64,000 nt of DNA from Dendrophyllia cribrosa. Taxonomy: Eukaryota > Cnidaria > Anthozoa > Scleractinia > Dendrophylliidae. The position numbers were made by a program, and so were the translations under genes. Location: NCBI GenBank assembly GCA_024195265.1, contig JAJLRJ010000014.1, positions 15,945,959 through 16,009,958 on the forward strand, written 5' to 3'. This document shows, one piece after another, positions 12,250-24,369 of this stretch. The notes beneath the pieces are model-generated. The model was not told where the DNA came from. It searched no databases and saw nothing but the letters and a program-made list of their open reading frames with translations. The number at the start of each line of letters is the position of its first letter. Position 1 is the first letter of the stretch.

Positions 12250-12560
12250 AGGAAGCCACGACGACTGAAAGGAGCTATATCGTGGGAGATTTGAAAGTTT
12301 TTGTTTCGAAACTGCCCCAAATTAAAACTAAGGACCTTTGCCAAACACGAAATCTTAAAAAACACAAAGACGGGAAGATATGAGTTGTAGCGAGTTTCCA
12401 AGAAAACAAGGAGATAAATACGAAAAATTGGCATGGTCCACTCTTTTCAAGTTGCAATCCATTTCCATCCTGGCCAACGACTGCAGAGCACCAGTAGAAT
12501 AATTTGTAACAAAACGGGACCATTATTTTGGGGGTTCTCACTGATATAAATATGTCTATT
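12250..12560. repeat. Dispersed repeat H, copy 1
   Basis: GAAACTGCCCCAAATTAAAA ... AAGTTGCAATCCATTTCCATCCTGGCC is found again, diverged, at 31920-32250. Confidence 0.55.
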
Positions 12561-12567
12561 GGGCTTG

Positions 12568-12745
12568 TTAACCCTTTCATACGCAGCGTCAATTATGGTG
12601 ACGTTGAGATTGAGTCTCTCAGCGAAATCCTAGCTATGGTGTGACCATTCAAATGAAACCTCTTCAGCAGTACTTTTGCATGATACAATTTTTTTTCAGC
12701 AATATTTTACAAAATGAAATTTGGGATTTTGCTTAAATTTCTTAA
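12568..12745 (+). repeat. Family A copy, right end degraded
   Basis: TTAACCCTTTCATACGCAG start, then TATGGTGTGACCATTCAAAT and ACAAAATGAAATTTGGGA; the terminal inverted repeat is lost on the right. Confidence 0.6.
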
Positions 12746-12828
12746 GTTTTAAGTTTGAGTTTCTTAAGTCAAGTTCAAGATTTTTCTAACCTCCACTGTG
12801 TCAGATTAAAGCTTTGAATAGCCTGTAT

Positions 12829-13260
12829 GTCCCCAGTTGACCGATAACGACGACGATGATGATGATAGTGATGATGATGACCGATGATGATGATGTTGGA
12901 TGTGATGCTAATGATGATGACGATGATGATTATGATGGTGATAGTGATGTTGGGGTTGACAACTTATTATTATAGTTGTATGAAGGGATCGTTCAGTCCC
13001 CAGTTGATCGATAACGACGAGGACGATGATGATGATGGTGGTGGTGGCGATGATGTTGGATATAATAGTGATGGTGATGGTGGCGAAGGTGCATGATGGC
13101 GATGATAATGGTGATGGTGATGCTGCTGCTGATGATGATGATGATGATGATGATGATGTTGGATGTGATGATAATGATGACGATTATGATGGTGATGGTC
13201 AGTGATGTTGGGGTTGACAACTTATTATTATAGTTGTATGGAGGGATCGTTCTGACGATG
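12829..13260. repeat. GAT-rich tandem repeat with a longer internal duplication
   Basis: Runs of GAT/GAC. GTTGGGGTTGACAACTTATT with its flanks occurs at about 12949 and 13211, so a unit of about 260 bases was duplicated within the GAT tract. Asp- or Met-rich ORFs here are artefacts of the repeat. Confidence 0.8.
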
Positions 13261-15612
13261 ACGATGATGGTGAAGGTATTACTGATAGTGATGTTGGAGG
13301 GGATGGTGCAGTGATGAAGATGGTGATGTTGGAGGTGACAGTTATGGTAATGGTGATATGATGCAGTGATGGTGATATTGGAGGTGACGGTTATGGTAAT
13401 AATGATATGGTGCAGTGATGGTGATGTTGGAGGTGACGGTTATGGTAATGGTGATATGGTGCAGTGATGGTGATGTTGGAGGTGACTGTTATGGTAATGA
13501 TGATATGGTGCAGTGATGGTGATGGTGATGTTGGAGGTGACAGTTATGGTAATGGTGATATGGTGCAATCATGGTGATGGTGATGTTGGAGGTGACGGTT
13601 ATGGTAATGGTGATATGATGCAGTGATGATGATGGTGATGTTGGAGGTGACAGTTATGGTAATGATGATATGGTGCAGTGATGATGGTGATATTGGGGGT
13701 GACGGTTATGGTAATAATGATATGGTGCAGTGATGATGATGGTGATGTTTGAGGTGACGGTTATGGTAATGATGATATGGTGCAGTGATGATGGTGATAT
13801 TGGGGGTGACGGTTATGGTAATAATGATATGGTGCAGTGATGATGATGGTGATGTTTGAGGTGACGGTTATGGTAATGGTGATATGGTGCAGTGATGATG
13901 ATGGTGATGTTGGAGGTGACAGTTATGTGATATGATGCAGTGATGATGATGGTGTTGTTGGAGGTGACGGTAATGGTGATATGGTGCAGTGATGGTGATG
14001 GTGATGTTGGAGGTGATGGTTATGGTAATGGTGATATGGTGCAGTGATGATGGTGATATTGGAGGTGATGGTTATGGTGATGGTGATATGATGTAGTGAT
14101 GGTGATGTTGGAGGTGACGGTTATGGTAATGGTGATATGGTGCAGTGATGATGATGGTGATGTTGGAGGTGACAGTTATGATAATGGTGATATGGTGCAG
14201 TGATGGTGATGGTGATGTTGGAGGTGATGGTTATGGTTATGGTAATGGTGATATGGTGCAGTGATGGTGATGGTGATGTTGGAGGTGACAGTTATGGTAA
14301 TGGTGATATGGTACAGTCATGGTGATGGTGATGTTGGAGGTGACAGTTATGGTAATGGTGATATGGTGCAGTGATGGTGATGTTGTAGGTGACGGTTATG
14401 TGATATGATGCAGTGATGATGATGGTGATGTTGGAGGTGACGGTTATGTGATATGATGCAGTGATGGTGATGGTGATGTTGTAGGTGACGGTTATGGTAA
14501 TGGTGATATGGTGTAGTGATGGTGATGGTGATGTTGGAGGTGACGGTTATGTGATATGATGCAGTGATGATGATGGTGTTGTTGGAGGTGACGGTAATGG
14601 TGATATGGTGCAGTGATGGTGATGGTGATGTTGGAGGTGATGGTTATGGTAATGGTGATATGGTGCAGTTGGTGATATTGGAGGTGATGGTTATGGTGAT
14701 GGTGATATGTTGCAGTGATGGTGATGTTGGAGGTGACGGTTATGGTAATGGTGATATGGTGCAGTGATGATGATGGTGATATTGGAGGTGACAGTTATGA
14801 TAATGGTGATATGGTGCAGTGATGGTGATGGTGATGTTGGAGGTGATGGTTATGGTTATGGTAATGGTGATATGGTGATATGGTGCAGTGATGATGGTGA
14901 TATTGGAGGTGACGGTTATGGTGATGGTGATATGATGCAGTGATGGTGATGGTGATGTTGGAGGTGACGGTTATGGTAATGGTGATATGGTGCAGTGATT
15001 ATGATGGTGATGTTGGAGGTGACGGTTATGGTAATGGTGATATGATGCAGTGATGATGATGGTGATGTTGGAGGTGACGGTTATGGTAATGGTGATATGG
15101 TGCAGTGATTATGATGGTGATGTTGGAGGTGACGGTTATGGTAATGGTGATATGGTGCAGTGATTATGATGGTGATGTTGGAGGTGACGGTTATGGTAAT
15201 GGTGATATGGTGCAGTGATGGTGATGGTGATGTTGGAGGTGACGGTTATGTGATATGATGCAGTGATGATGATGGTGATGTTGGAGGTGACGGTTATGGT
15301 AATGGTAATGTGGTGCAGTGATGGTGATGGTGATGGTGATGTTGGAGGTGATGGTTATGGTAATGGTGATATGGTGCAGTGATGATGGTGATATTGGAGG
15401 TGACGGTTATGGTGATGGTGATATGATGCAGTGATGGTGATGGTGATGTTGGAGGTGACGGTTATGGTACTGGTGATATGGTGCAGTGATGATGATGGTG
15501 ATGTTGGAGGTGACAGTTATGGTAATGGTGATATGGTGCAGTGATGGTGATGGTGATGTTGTAGGTGACGGTTATGTGATATGATGCAGTGATGATGATG
15601 GTGATGTTGGAG
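13261..15612. repeat. Minisatellite of about 55-base units
   Basis: Consensus is GATGTTGGAGGTGACGGTTA followed by TGGTAATGGTGATATGGTGC and a GATGGT spacer of variable length. In the most regular part TGTTGG recurs every 55 bases (14956, 15011, 15066, 15121, 15176). Roughly 40-odd units. Strongly G/T-rich on this strand. Confidence 0.95.
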
Positions 15613-16056
15613 GTCGAAATTTAAACTATTCGTATGAAAACTTGAAAGTTAGAGCCACGGTTTAATCTGAATGCGAAGTAGTTAAATTTTTAAATGATAT
15701 CTTGTCAGTCAACCCAGGTTTAATATAAGCCAATTTCTTCCATATCACGTATATAGTTACACTTATTGTCTTGAAACATTTTATTTTTAACCCGTTGACT
15801 CCCAAGAGTGCCAAATATAATAATTCAAGAAAATCCCAAATTTTATTTTATAAAAAATTGAAAATCAAATGGTACCATGCTAAAGTACTTCCGAAGAGGT
15901 TTCATTTGAATGGTCACACTATAGGATTTCGTCCACAGACGGAAAAGTTAGAACAAATGGTACCATGCAAAAGTACTGCTGAAGAGGTTTCATTTGAATG
16001 ATCACACCATAGGATTTCGTCCACAGACGGAAAAGTTAGAACTACACTCTACATGT
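15613..16056 (+). repeat. 444-base segment, copy 2
   Basis: Joined without any spacer to the last minisatellite unit (GTTGGAG/GTCGAAAT) and cut at 16056 just before an inverted-repeat element. Confidence 0.85.
15787..16056 (-). repeat. Family A element, second copy of the duplication, cut by a foldback element
   Basis: Near-identical to the element at 11639, but ends abruptly at 16056, where an unrelated inverted-repeat element begins at 16061. Confidence 0.75.
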
Positions 16057-16060
16057 TGAC

Positions 16061-16569
16061 TAGTAGGAGGAGTTTGTATACTCCTGATTTGCATCGGGCA
16101 TATTAAATTAGTGAGCTCCTCTGGCGTTGGACGTTTTATCGGCTTCAAAAGTTTGCATCGAAAAACATTCGACGACTAGAGATGGGGAAAACCTCCTTCA
16201 ACTTCCATGGAATATTTCATTTAGATACTGGCAAAATCGACTCCGCTGGCGAGCCGAGAAGTTTGAGCTTTTCCTGTTGTTATCAGTTACGGTCGACCGG
16301 TCATGCATCAACGGTAATAATATGCAAATGTAAACTGACAGTATGTATGTGGAAAACAAATGTAGTAACGACGGAAAATACCATCTGAGTCGATTTTGCC
16401 AGCAGCTAAATGAAATATTCCATGGAAGTTGAAGGAGGTTTTCCCCATCTCTAGTCGTCGAATTTTTTTCGATGCAAACTTTTGAAGCCGATAAAACGTC
16501 CAACGCCAGAGGAGCTCACTAATTTAATTTGCCCGATGCAAATCAGGAGTATACAAACTCCTCCTTCTA
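16061..16569. mobile_element. Foldback element with 183-base terminal inverted repeats
   Basis: The left arm 16061-16243 and right arm 16387-16569 are near-perfect inverted copies, with 143 bases between them. The ends are TAG(T/A)AGGAGGAG. Mirror-image ORFs on the two strands arise from the arms. No transposase; non-autonomous. Confidence 0.85.
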
Positions 16570-16951
16570 AGTATGATTGACGGCAGAGTAAATTGAAATT
16601 GCTCAAAGTAGTTTTGATTCGAAAGGTCGCGTAACAGTGAAATCAGTGGTAAAAACCGTCCAAATTGACGCAAAATTAATCAAAACCAATAAATAAACGC
16701 TAAATGACGTAAAAATACAAAAGTTATACCAACAAACATTGTTTTTCTTTATTCAAAGGCATAAATATGCAAATTTCAAAAAACATGGCTGTCAAAATCT
16801 TATTGCCATGGAAACATCAAGTCACGTGATCAAAAAATTGTCATTTGAAATTGTTGCCAGATAAATTTTAGGAAAAGTCACAAAGTTTGATGGCGTTTGA
16901 ATACATATTAAAAAAGTTATGAATGTTGAAAGTTAGCGCGGGCACTTTGTG

Positions 16952-16975
16952 CCCCCCCCCCCCCCCCCCCCCCCC
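16952..16975. repeat. Poly-C run
   Basis: 24 consecutive C, a likely place for length error in assembly. Confidence 0.95.
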
Positions 16976-17079
16976 AGGTCGAATAGGGTTAACAGAATAT
17001 TAAGGTAGGTGAAATTATAAACTATTTTTGCTTCGTCTGAACCTTATAGGATTCCCACGCAGCGGTACTTTTGAAGTGA

Positions 17080-17300
17080 ATAACAATGCTAATAGCTAAT
17101 CTTTCCACCCTAAAAGGTACCAGAATCTTGTTTGATGGGCGTCGCTCAAAATAATTTTTACCCCTAAGAGGTACCAATTCTAAAACAACACATGTCATAT
17201 TCTGTCATATTTTTTCGGCTCAATACCCTAAAAGGTACCGTGATAATTCTAACTGTGGTCATTTTAGATTTTAGTATCCTAAGCGGTACCACAAGAATGG
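17080..17300. repeat. Dispersed repeat with CCTAAAAGGTACC motifs, copy 1
   Basis: (A/C)CCTAA(A/G)AGGTACC recurs four times. CAGAATCNTGTTTGATGGGCG is shared with 44816-44960. Confidence 0.6.
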
Positions 17301-17353
17301 CAAGTTTGATTTCTTGACCGCCCGTCAATAAATCGAATTTCACGAACTGTAAT

Positions 17354-17652
17354 CACAGGTAGCCCAAGCTATATGTGTCACAGTAACCGTTCCGTTCTAT
17401 ATATCCTTGGGAAAGGATATATATAGAGAGAAAGCAATGGAACTAAAACTCACTGGAAACGCTCTAAATCGCCCCAAAAACCGCACAGGAGACAAGGAAA
17501 CACACAAGCGAAGTAAGATAGGCAATTTTTATTGAAATCTTGTTCGTATTTTTTAGCTCCTAGAATGGACCCAAGTTTTTTTCATACAAATCCTTATAAT
17601 TTTGCTCGTAACGGAATGGTTACTGTGACACATATAGCTTGGGCTACCTGTG
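17354..17652. repeat. 43-base inverted repeat with 213-base spacer
   Basis: CACAGGTAGCCCAAGCTATA... (17354-17396) is inverted at 17610-17652 with one mismatch. The right arm runs directly into a family C fragment. Confidence 0.75.
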
Positions 17653-17826
17653 CTGTAATCCACTTCCATCCTTGCAATCCTCTACTTTATTTCCAAACTA
17701 CCGCTTTTGTTTTACTCTTTAGAATCTTTTTATCCAACTTAGTTGCATATTTAGTGGCATTAGGCGACATGACGTGGAAATAAGCTAAGTGAAATTTTGC
17801 TATCTCGGCGGAACAGTGTCCCTTTA
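17653..17826 (-). repeat. Family C inverted-repeat element, partial
   Basis: Matches the complete element at 62757 in reverse: CACTTCCATCCTTGCAATCC ... TGACGTGGAAATAAGC ... GAACAGTGTCCCTTT. Confidence 0.65.
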
Positions 17827-19043
17827 TGCCTCTTGCTCACTTAACCAATTGCTTCCGATAACAGCCATTGCCGAGGCTAAGCTTTGTTTGCTGGACAACA
17901 ATTTCTGAGACAATGACTTTGCCATATTTTGGCCACTCTTGTGGCCGTTTATTTGTTAACTAAACTCAACAACAACAAATATATAAACCTGAATTTATCT
18001 CCAGCAAAGGTGAGGGCAAACCCGCCTAACCTAACCCTAATGATATACCCACAGTGGGAGGGAAACAGGGTGGGGAAAAATCTTCCTCGTGTAGAAGCTG
18101 AAGAAAAAGAGGCCTTTAACCTGGCCCGTATGTAAACTGATCCTCACATTGACATATGTAAACTAATCCTTACATTAACCAGTGTAGCAATCTGCATAAA
18201 ATCATTTATTCTCCTAGAAAATAAATTTCCTTTAATAAACATCTATTTCGTATTTTATTTATTTAACATACAGAATTACAGAAATCTTAACAGCTACTAC
18301 TATTACTATTTGTGAAGAGGAGCATTACAATATTTCTTTTAGATTATACTCCATAGTTAGTTTTAAAGAATTCAAATATAGGACCGTTTTTTTCATAAAA
18401 TAAAAAAACAATGTCTCCATCAGTGTTGAGGGAATTAAAGGTCTCTGGAGAAAATTAAAAGTGGAAGTCAGACCACGGTGGAAAGTGCCTCTGTTTAAGT
18501 GGTGTAGAGGCAAATCTCAATTATTTGATCGACATGAAGGCCAATTATATTTCTATTTTACCCAAGAATTAAAATTCGATAAGATAAATTATTGATAAAA
18601 GCTGTGATTTTTATGAAAAGCTAAGCGGTTTGAAAACAAGTTATTTTATTTTAGTAGTTCAGAACTGTCTTGTAAATGCTACCAGTTTTAACATTTATAA
18701 GTCAGCAGATTTAACTTACTATAGTATACTTTATCAGTTCAGTGTCTCCAATTAGTTTTACCAAATCAAAATACCTTTGACACTTAAATAAAGTTATTCA
18801 AACCGTTCAATCAATCTTCAGTTTAAATGTATGTCTCACCTAAGATAAGGTGATAAGGTATACACGATAAAATATTCAGCATAGCTGCATTTGGAGGGGT
18901 CAGCACTAATCTACCAGCACCAGTACCTCCTTGTATTTTACGTCAGAATTGAAACTATGAACAATGTAAGATATCTTAGTTATTGAACGATTAAATAGAG
19001 TTTGCCAATGCGGCTCAGTAAAAAGTGAAAACTCAAAAATACT
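17827..19043. other. Non-coding stretch
   Basis: No gene or repeat recognised. Confidence 0.4.
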
Positions 19044-19258
19044 TTAACCCTTTCACTCCCAGAGTCAATTATGGAGACAGGTAGTGTAGTTCTAACTTTT
19101 AAGTCTGTGGACGAAATCCTATGGTATGACCATTCAAATGAAACCTCTTTGGCAGTACTTTTGCATGGTACCATTTGTTTTTTAATATTTTACAAAATGA
19201 AATTTGGGATTTTTTCTTGAATTTTGATGTTTGGCACCCTTGGGAGTTAAAGGGTTAA
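19044..19258 (+). repeat. Complete family A element
   Basis: TTAACCCTTTCACTCCCAGAG at the left and CCTTGGGAGTTAAAGGGTTAA at the right are imperfect inverted repeats. Good reference copy of about 215 bases with one core unit. Confidence 0.85.
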
Positions 19259-20620
19259 AAACACGGTCGGATAAAATATTCATTGATAGGGACTTTATTT
19301 TAGATGATAACTGCATCTATTATGATGCAGCTATGATCAGTCATTGAAAAATGTCAAAAAATTAATGTTATTTTTCGGTTGAAAACGGAAACAAAGATTC
19401 ATCTCCTGGCCCTTCACGTTTGAATTTGTAGAAGGAATCTACTTGGAAGATACAAAGAATGCTCCGCATAGAATGGATGTACGATAAAAGGAGCGCGTAA
19501 AAGCTATTTTAGAGCAAGTTGGATAGATCAGAAACGTGTTTATTATTAAATCAGTACTAACGGTGATGTGTGGATCGCACCTGGCTGACTAACACCAAAA
19601 CAGCTTTGCGAAGAATTTCAGAGACTGAATAATTGGGTAGTAAGAGAAATCGATGAGCTGAATAAAGGAGCACGAAATGAATAAACATTGCTGACGATTT
19701 TTGCGCCTCTGGACAACTTTGGATCATTGCTTTTCGTTTAATTTAGGACAAGTTATTATCACATTCTTTCTATCACCAGACCCGTTTTGGTAGTATTCCG
19801 TTTAATTCCTTTTCATTATTGTCATTTTAAATACCCTTTTCAATTCGTTTCCTTAAAAGCTCCACTCGCATACCCCGGAACGTTTGCCAGTCTCTCTTAT
19901 CTCCTGACCCCCTACCCAGTTATTCCATATCTTATGAATACCATGGACAGTTTAATCTCTTAGCTTTTTTTGGCCGGAAGACAGTTAGTCGCGACTATTG
20001 AGAGTTTAAAGTGTATGTTGGCGATGTGTCAATGGCAACGTAGTTCTGAAGTAATTCCAATTAGAAGCAAAGTGATTTTGATTGAAGAAATTTCTGGGTT
20101 AACCCGGCGACAATTTAAATCCAATTTCCGAGCTGGCATACAGTAGTTATTACGTGACTCTTTAATTTGAATTAAATGATTCTATACAAAACATATTTTT
20201 GCAAGCAACATGAAAGAATTCCATTTACCGTGCAACTAATATAATGAAAAGCGGCATCAACACTGAAAGCAGACAGAGAATTTTAAATGTTGAATGGGAC
20301 AAACACTGGCTGTAAATGAAACAATGAGTTTAATTTTAATGTTCCCAAGTAGATCACGAGCTAAACACTCTTGATATTGAATTCTCAAACTCATTAATTA
20401 TGCATGCAGTGGAGAGCCAATCAATGAGGGATATTTTGGTCAGGTGGATGAATCTTGATACCCAATGAAACACCAGATAAAGATCTCACCGTGTTTCATC
20501 TGAGATCAAACATGTTTTTCATCTGAGATCAAACACTTGCATTTTAATGAGGTTTTTATTCATAATACAACTCGTACATTGTTAAACATGCGCTCCCTAA
20601 ATAATTGCAATTCAGCTCAC
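19259..20620. other. Non-coding stretch downstream of the Crypton-like exon
   Basis: Searched on the - strand for a continuation of the recombinase-like protein; none seen. Confidence 0.4.
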
Positions 20621-21039
20621 CTTCGGTCGCTATTATCAAGGGGATTTAATGCGTCAGCGCCATTCCGTTCTTCAAGATAACGTCGGATACCACAAACCAT
20701 TCCGTAAATAGTTTTCGCGGGATATCTCTCACCGGTCTTCTTAGCCACTTCCATAACAAATTTACTAAGCCAATAATTTAAGCTCAGCGCGTCCATTTCT
20801 TCGAGTCTTGTAGAGAGCGTCGAGACTTTATGCAAGTCATAATCCTTAAAAAGGCCTCCTGGATCTAAAACGGGCGCTTTAATCGTCCGAGCAAATTGCC
20901 ATTCACTAAAACTCGACAGGGCCCATTTGTTCTTATACTTCGTTGATAGGGGGACAGCTTTCTCCACTAAGTCTTCTTCTTCGCATGACGTTCTCGGCTC
21001 TCGAAACCTTACAGCTTTCGGCGCACCTTCTTCAGACAT
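20621..21039 (-). CDS. Isolated exon resembling Crypton-derived KIAA1958/QRICH1/ZMYM recombinase-like domain
   Basis: Open from an ATG at 21039 down to GATAATAGCGACCGAAG/GTGAGC, a good donor at 20620, giving 139 codons plus two bases. Recognisable segments are STKYKNKWALSSFSEW, LDPGGLFKDYDLHKV, DALSLNYWLSKF and GERYPAKTIYGMVCGIRRYLE. From family knowledge this matches the N-terminal, core-binding-like part of proteins descended from Crypton tyrosine recombinases (DUF3504 group), which are numerous in cnidarian genomes. A catalytic part with R, H, R and Y was not seen anywhere downstream on this strand. It is therefore either the first exon of a gene whose rest is lost, or a transposon-derived remnant. 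It is the only non-otx protein segment recognised in the window. Confidence 0.6.
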
Positions 21040-21121
21040 GGTCGGACGCCAACTGTGATCAACAACAAGTCCTCATGCATATAAACGTGTTTTTTCGGCA
21101 AAGCGCAAAAAAATTATCACC

Positions 21122-21199
21122 GAATAATTTATCATTGTTTGCTTTGAGAAACATGTCACTGCATAATTTCCTATTGTTTCATTTGAGAAGACATGTCAA
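21122..21199. repeat. Two diverged direct repeats of about 38 bases
   Basis: ATAATTTATCATTGTTTGCT..GAGAAACATGTC and ATAATTTCCTATTGTTTCAT..GAGAAGACATGTC, in the 5' flank of the Crypton-like exon. Confidence 0.45.
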
Positions 21200-21278
21200 A
21201 AACTCGGGATTTTTGCTTTCTTTTGTTCTTTTCTTTTCTTTTTCTATTTTGTTTGCAATTAGGCGCCGATTGAGAAGC

Positions 21279-21424
21279 TATATCAAAAACTCGTGCTTCG
21301 GGTTTCATCAGGGGTTCCAAACACCTCGAAACAATAAAAGCACTCGGCCGAAGCGGCCTCGTGCTTTCATCTGTTTCTCGGTGTTTGGAACCCCTGATGA
21401 AACCCTCGCACTCGTTGTTGATAT
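21279..21424. repeat. Long imperfect hairpin upstream of the Crypton-like exon
   Basis: GGGTTTCATCAGGGGTTCCA and its inverse, extended outward to ATATCAA...TTGATAT, with a loop of about 45 bases that itself contains CGGCCG/CGGCC. It lies 240 bases before the start codon of the - strand exon. Confidence 0.7.
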
Positions 21425-21964
21425 ATTACATGAAGACATTCATTCATTTATTCATTCAAATAACCCAAACTGAATTTTTTTTTCTGCATGTTCTTTAATG
21501 ATCGGTCAGTTACTTTGTCTAAGTGCCCTTTTAAAGTTGTCTCTCTGTAGGTCAATGACTGATCCTTATACAATAACCAAATATGTCCGATCGTTTGTCT
21601 GATTTTTCTATTCAGTTCTTTTTCTATATAATATAATAATATTCTTTTTCTACATAATAACTGGAGTTCTAACTGCGGGAGCAATGATTTATTATCTGTG
21701 TGTGTTTTATTTAAAAAAGCTTTGCTGTTGTTGTTGGTGTTGGTGTTGCACACTGATCATATGCATGCACCACAGTTTCACTCTGGGAGAGGCCAAAGCC
21801 GCCCCATCAAACTATAGTGATTAGATTAGATTTAAGGGGCGAGGACAACCTATTTTTAACTTATCTTATCTTATCGGAAGGTTCCAAATTTAGAAGTGAA
21901 GTGTTTGTTTCTTTCTTACCTGTGGACAAAACCATACAGTATAAATCTTAAAATGAAAAAACTG

Positions 21965-22290
21965 AACTTAGATTGAGAACAACTTTCCTGTGATACTGTT
22001 TATTATGCTGTACAAGGTGGCTCAAACTTTTGAGTCTGTGGATAAAATCCTAAAGTGTGACCATTCAAATGAAAGCTACTGAGCAGTTCTTTCCTATGGT
22101 ACTGTTTGTTATGTTGTACAAGGTAGTTCTAACTTTTGAGTCTGTAAATAAAATCCTAAAGTGTGACCATTCAAATGAAAGCATTGAGTAATACTTTCCT
22201 GTGGTTCTGTTTATTATGCGCAAAGTTGGTTCTCCCGGCTTTTGTGGATGAAGGCCTTAAGTGTGACCATTTTGTCGTTATGCTGTAGAG
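21965..22290 (+). repeat. 106-base-type core repeats
   Basis: Three diverged units with ACTTTTGAGTCTGTGGATAA, CCTAAAGTGTGACCATTC and GCTGTACAAGGT. Confidence 0.7.
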
Positions 22291-23089
22291 ATAGTCATTT
22301 CTAACTTTGATACATGTATTTCTTGTGGATTAAAATTGTATATTTACCATTCTTAACCTACTGATTAAATCTGTTATTTCTAGTGGTACTGTTTGTTTTG
22401 CAATATTTTGTAAAATACTGAAACTTGTTGGCGTCTTTGTATTCTTCTGAACCGAGTGCCTGTCAAAAGAGGAAGTCTTAATTTTATAACAAACACGAAG
22501 GCTTTCTGGGCATTATAGATCAAATACCAATTGCACCATAAAGATATCTTACGACTAAAAATCAAAGTTATCAGTTTTCTATCTTTTTAATCGGTCTCGC
22601 ACACGGTTTGACCATCCCTCCTTCTTCAGTTGAAACCTTTAGCAGGCGACTATTTTCAGGATCATGAGAAAAAGGTGGTCGCCTTACAACAGACGTTAGT
22701 CTACTAAAGAAAGATATACATTCAGAAATGGATCACAGCGCGAGGTTTCACTGTAATATTCAAAAGGAGATGGTCGCTTACAACAGCGATCGGAGTCAGA
22801 GATTTCGCAGTTAGTGTTATTTTTTATTTTCTAATTACTGTTTTGAGGATTCCTAGAATGCTAATAAAGAATTTCTGGTACATCAATAGTTGACAATATT
22901 TTCCTTAATCTTTGCTTCCCATCATCTGTTGCTTGACAATAATGCATTGGCAAAGTAAGAAGAAACAGATTACAGAAGTTAGATGTGTGATTCAATGTGT
23001 TGATGATTTTTCCCGGAATTGTAATTAATGATCTAAATGTAAAACCGTTACCCTGCTCCAGACTTTTAGATAATGAAAGGCGAAAGACA

Positions 23090-23220
23090 GCTCACAGGCG
23101 GCGCGCGAAGGAAGAATGTTTGCGAGTGCTGACGGAGGAAGATAAGCGCAAACGAGAGCGTCGCCTCTCGTTTCAGTCCTCGGCTCCTTCGCGCGCCGGT
23201 TTTTACCTCCCCGGTCCACA
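23090..23220. repeat. GC-rich island with inverted GGCGCGCGAAGGA
   Basis: GGCGCGCGAAGGA (about 23099) and TCCTTCGCGCGCC (about 23187) are inverted; the stretch between is purine-rich, then pyrimidine-rich. ORFs on both strands are by-products of the symmetry. Confidence 0.5.
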
Positions 23221-23903
23221 ATCTTAACGCCTGGAAGAACAGACTAACAAACCGTCAGTAAATCCCACCCAGCTAGGAAGTGATAAAATTTGAGACTAGC
23301 ATTTCATCAGATAAGTATCGAGAACAACACATGTTTCAAAGTTGATCCGATTCGTGTTTTCCTTTTGTCGAGAATAGCCAAGACTATTTTACGACCACCC
23401 AAAAAAACAGGCTGGTTTCCAAAGAATTAGCGGCCGATAACCAAGCGTTCATGATTTAGGAATTCGACAAAGCATTTTGCCTCCTGCAATAACGTAATGG
23501 ATTTAAGAAATGCTGCGAGACAAAGATGAGAATAATCAGCCTTCTAAATGCACTTGAACTAATCCTACCTATCCTCGGTTTATACTGGTTCCTCCCAATG
23601 TATCTACAGCGTAGATCTCACAGCAAGCATCAGTTGAAAATGTCTGGTGGAGCTTTTCGTAAGAACACCCGTAATCTGAAATAAATATGGTACAAATTGC
23701 CTTCCCTATGTATTTTCTCTCCTACAACTGATAATCTTAAAAGGAAAAACAACATGCAAAGTTAAACTTTGAAGTAGTAAAAAACAGGGGGAAAATGTGT
23801 TCAATTTATGTATGCAACGGAAATGAATCTGGAGTGTTCTTTTTATCTTCTGTCATACTGTAATGGCAAATGTTAGAAAGTCATAAATGAACAAAAGGCC
23901 AAG

Positions 23904-24112
23904 TTAACCCTTTTATTAACTCCCAAGAGTGTTAAACATCAAAATTCAAGAAAAATCCCAAATTTCGTTTTGTAAAATACTGAAAATCAAATGGTACCAT
24001 GCAAAAGCACTGCTGAAGAGGTTTTATTTAAATGGTCATACAAAAGGATTTCGACGACAGACTCATAAGTTATAACTACATGTCTTCACAATTGAATCTG
24101 GGAGTGAAAGCC
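23904..24112 (-). repeat. Family A element
   Basis: TTAACCCTTTTATTAACTCC start, full core, TCTGGGAGTGAAAG end. Confidence 0.75.
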
Positions 24113-24369
24113 GGTAAAATCTTCAACTAATACAAAGGTTGTAATTTTGTATCCTTGAAATTTTAAGTGCTGTTCTAACTTTTAAGCCTGGGGATGGAGC
24201 AAGTGGTAACATAAAAATAAAAGTTATCAACAAGTTATATTTATTGTCAATTGTGTTCATATTTCTCGACGTCAATTTTCTGGCAAAATAGTTATCTTAA
24301 TTAAATGGCAGGTTGGCCCTTTTAGGGTTTAAAAGTTTGGAGTAATAAGGCTTTTTGCAGCTTTTATAA

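Noticed and set aside
12884..14767. Asp/Met-rich and Val/Gly-rich frames
   Set aside because: They are readings of the GAT tract and the 55-base minisatellite.
16127..16503. Two similar ORFs on opposite strands
   Set aside because: They come from the two arms of one inverted-repeat element, not from genes.
20943..21473. 176-codon frame on the + strand
   Set aside because: Overlaps the antisense of the recombinase-like exon and the hairpin; no protein features.
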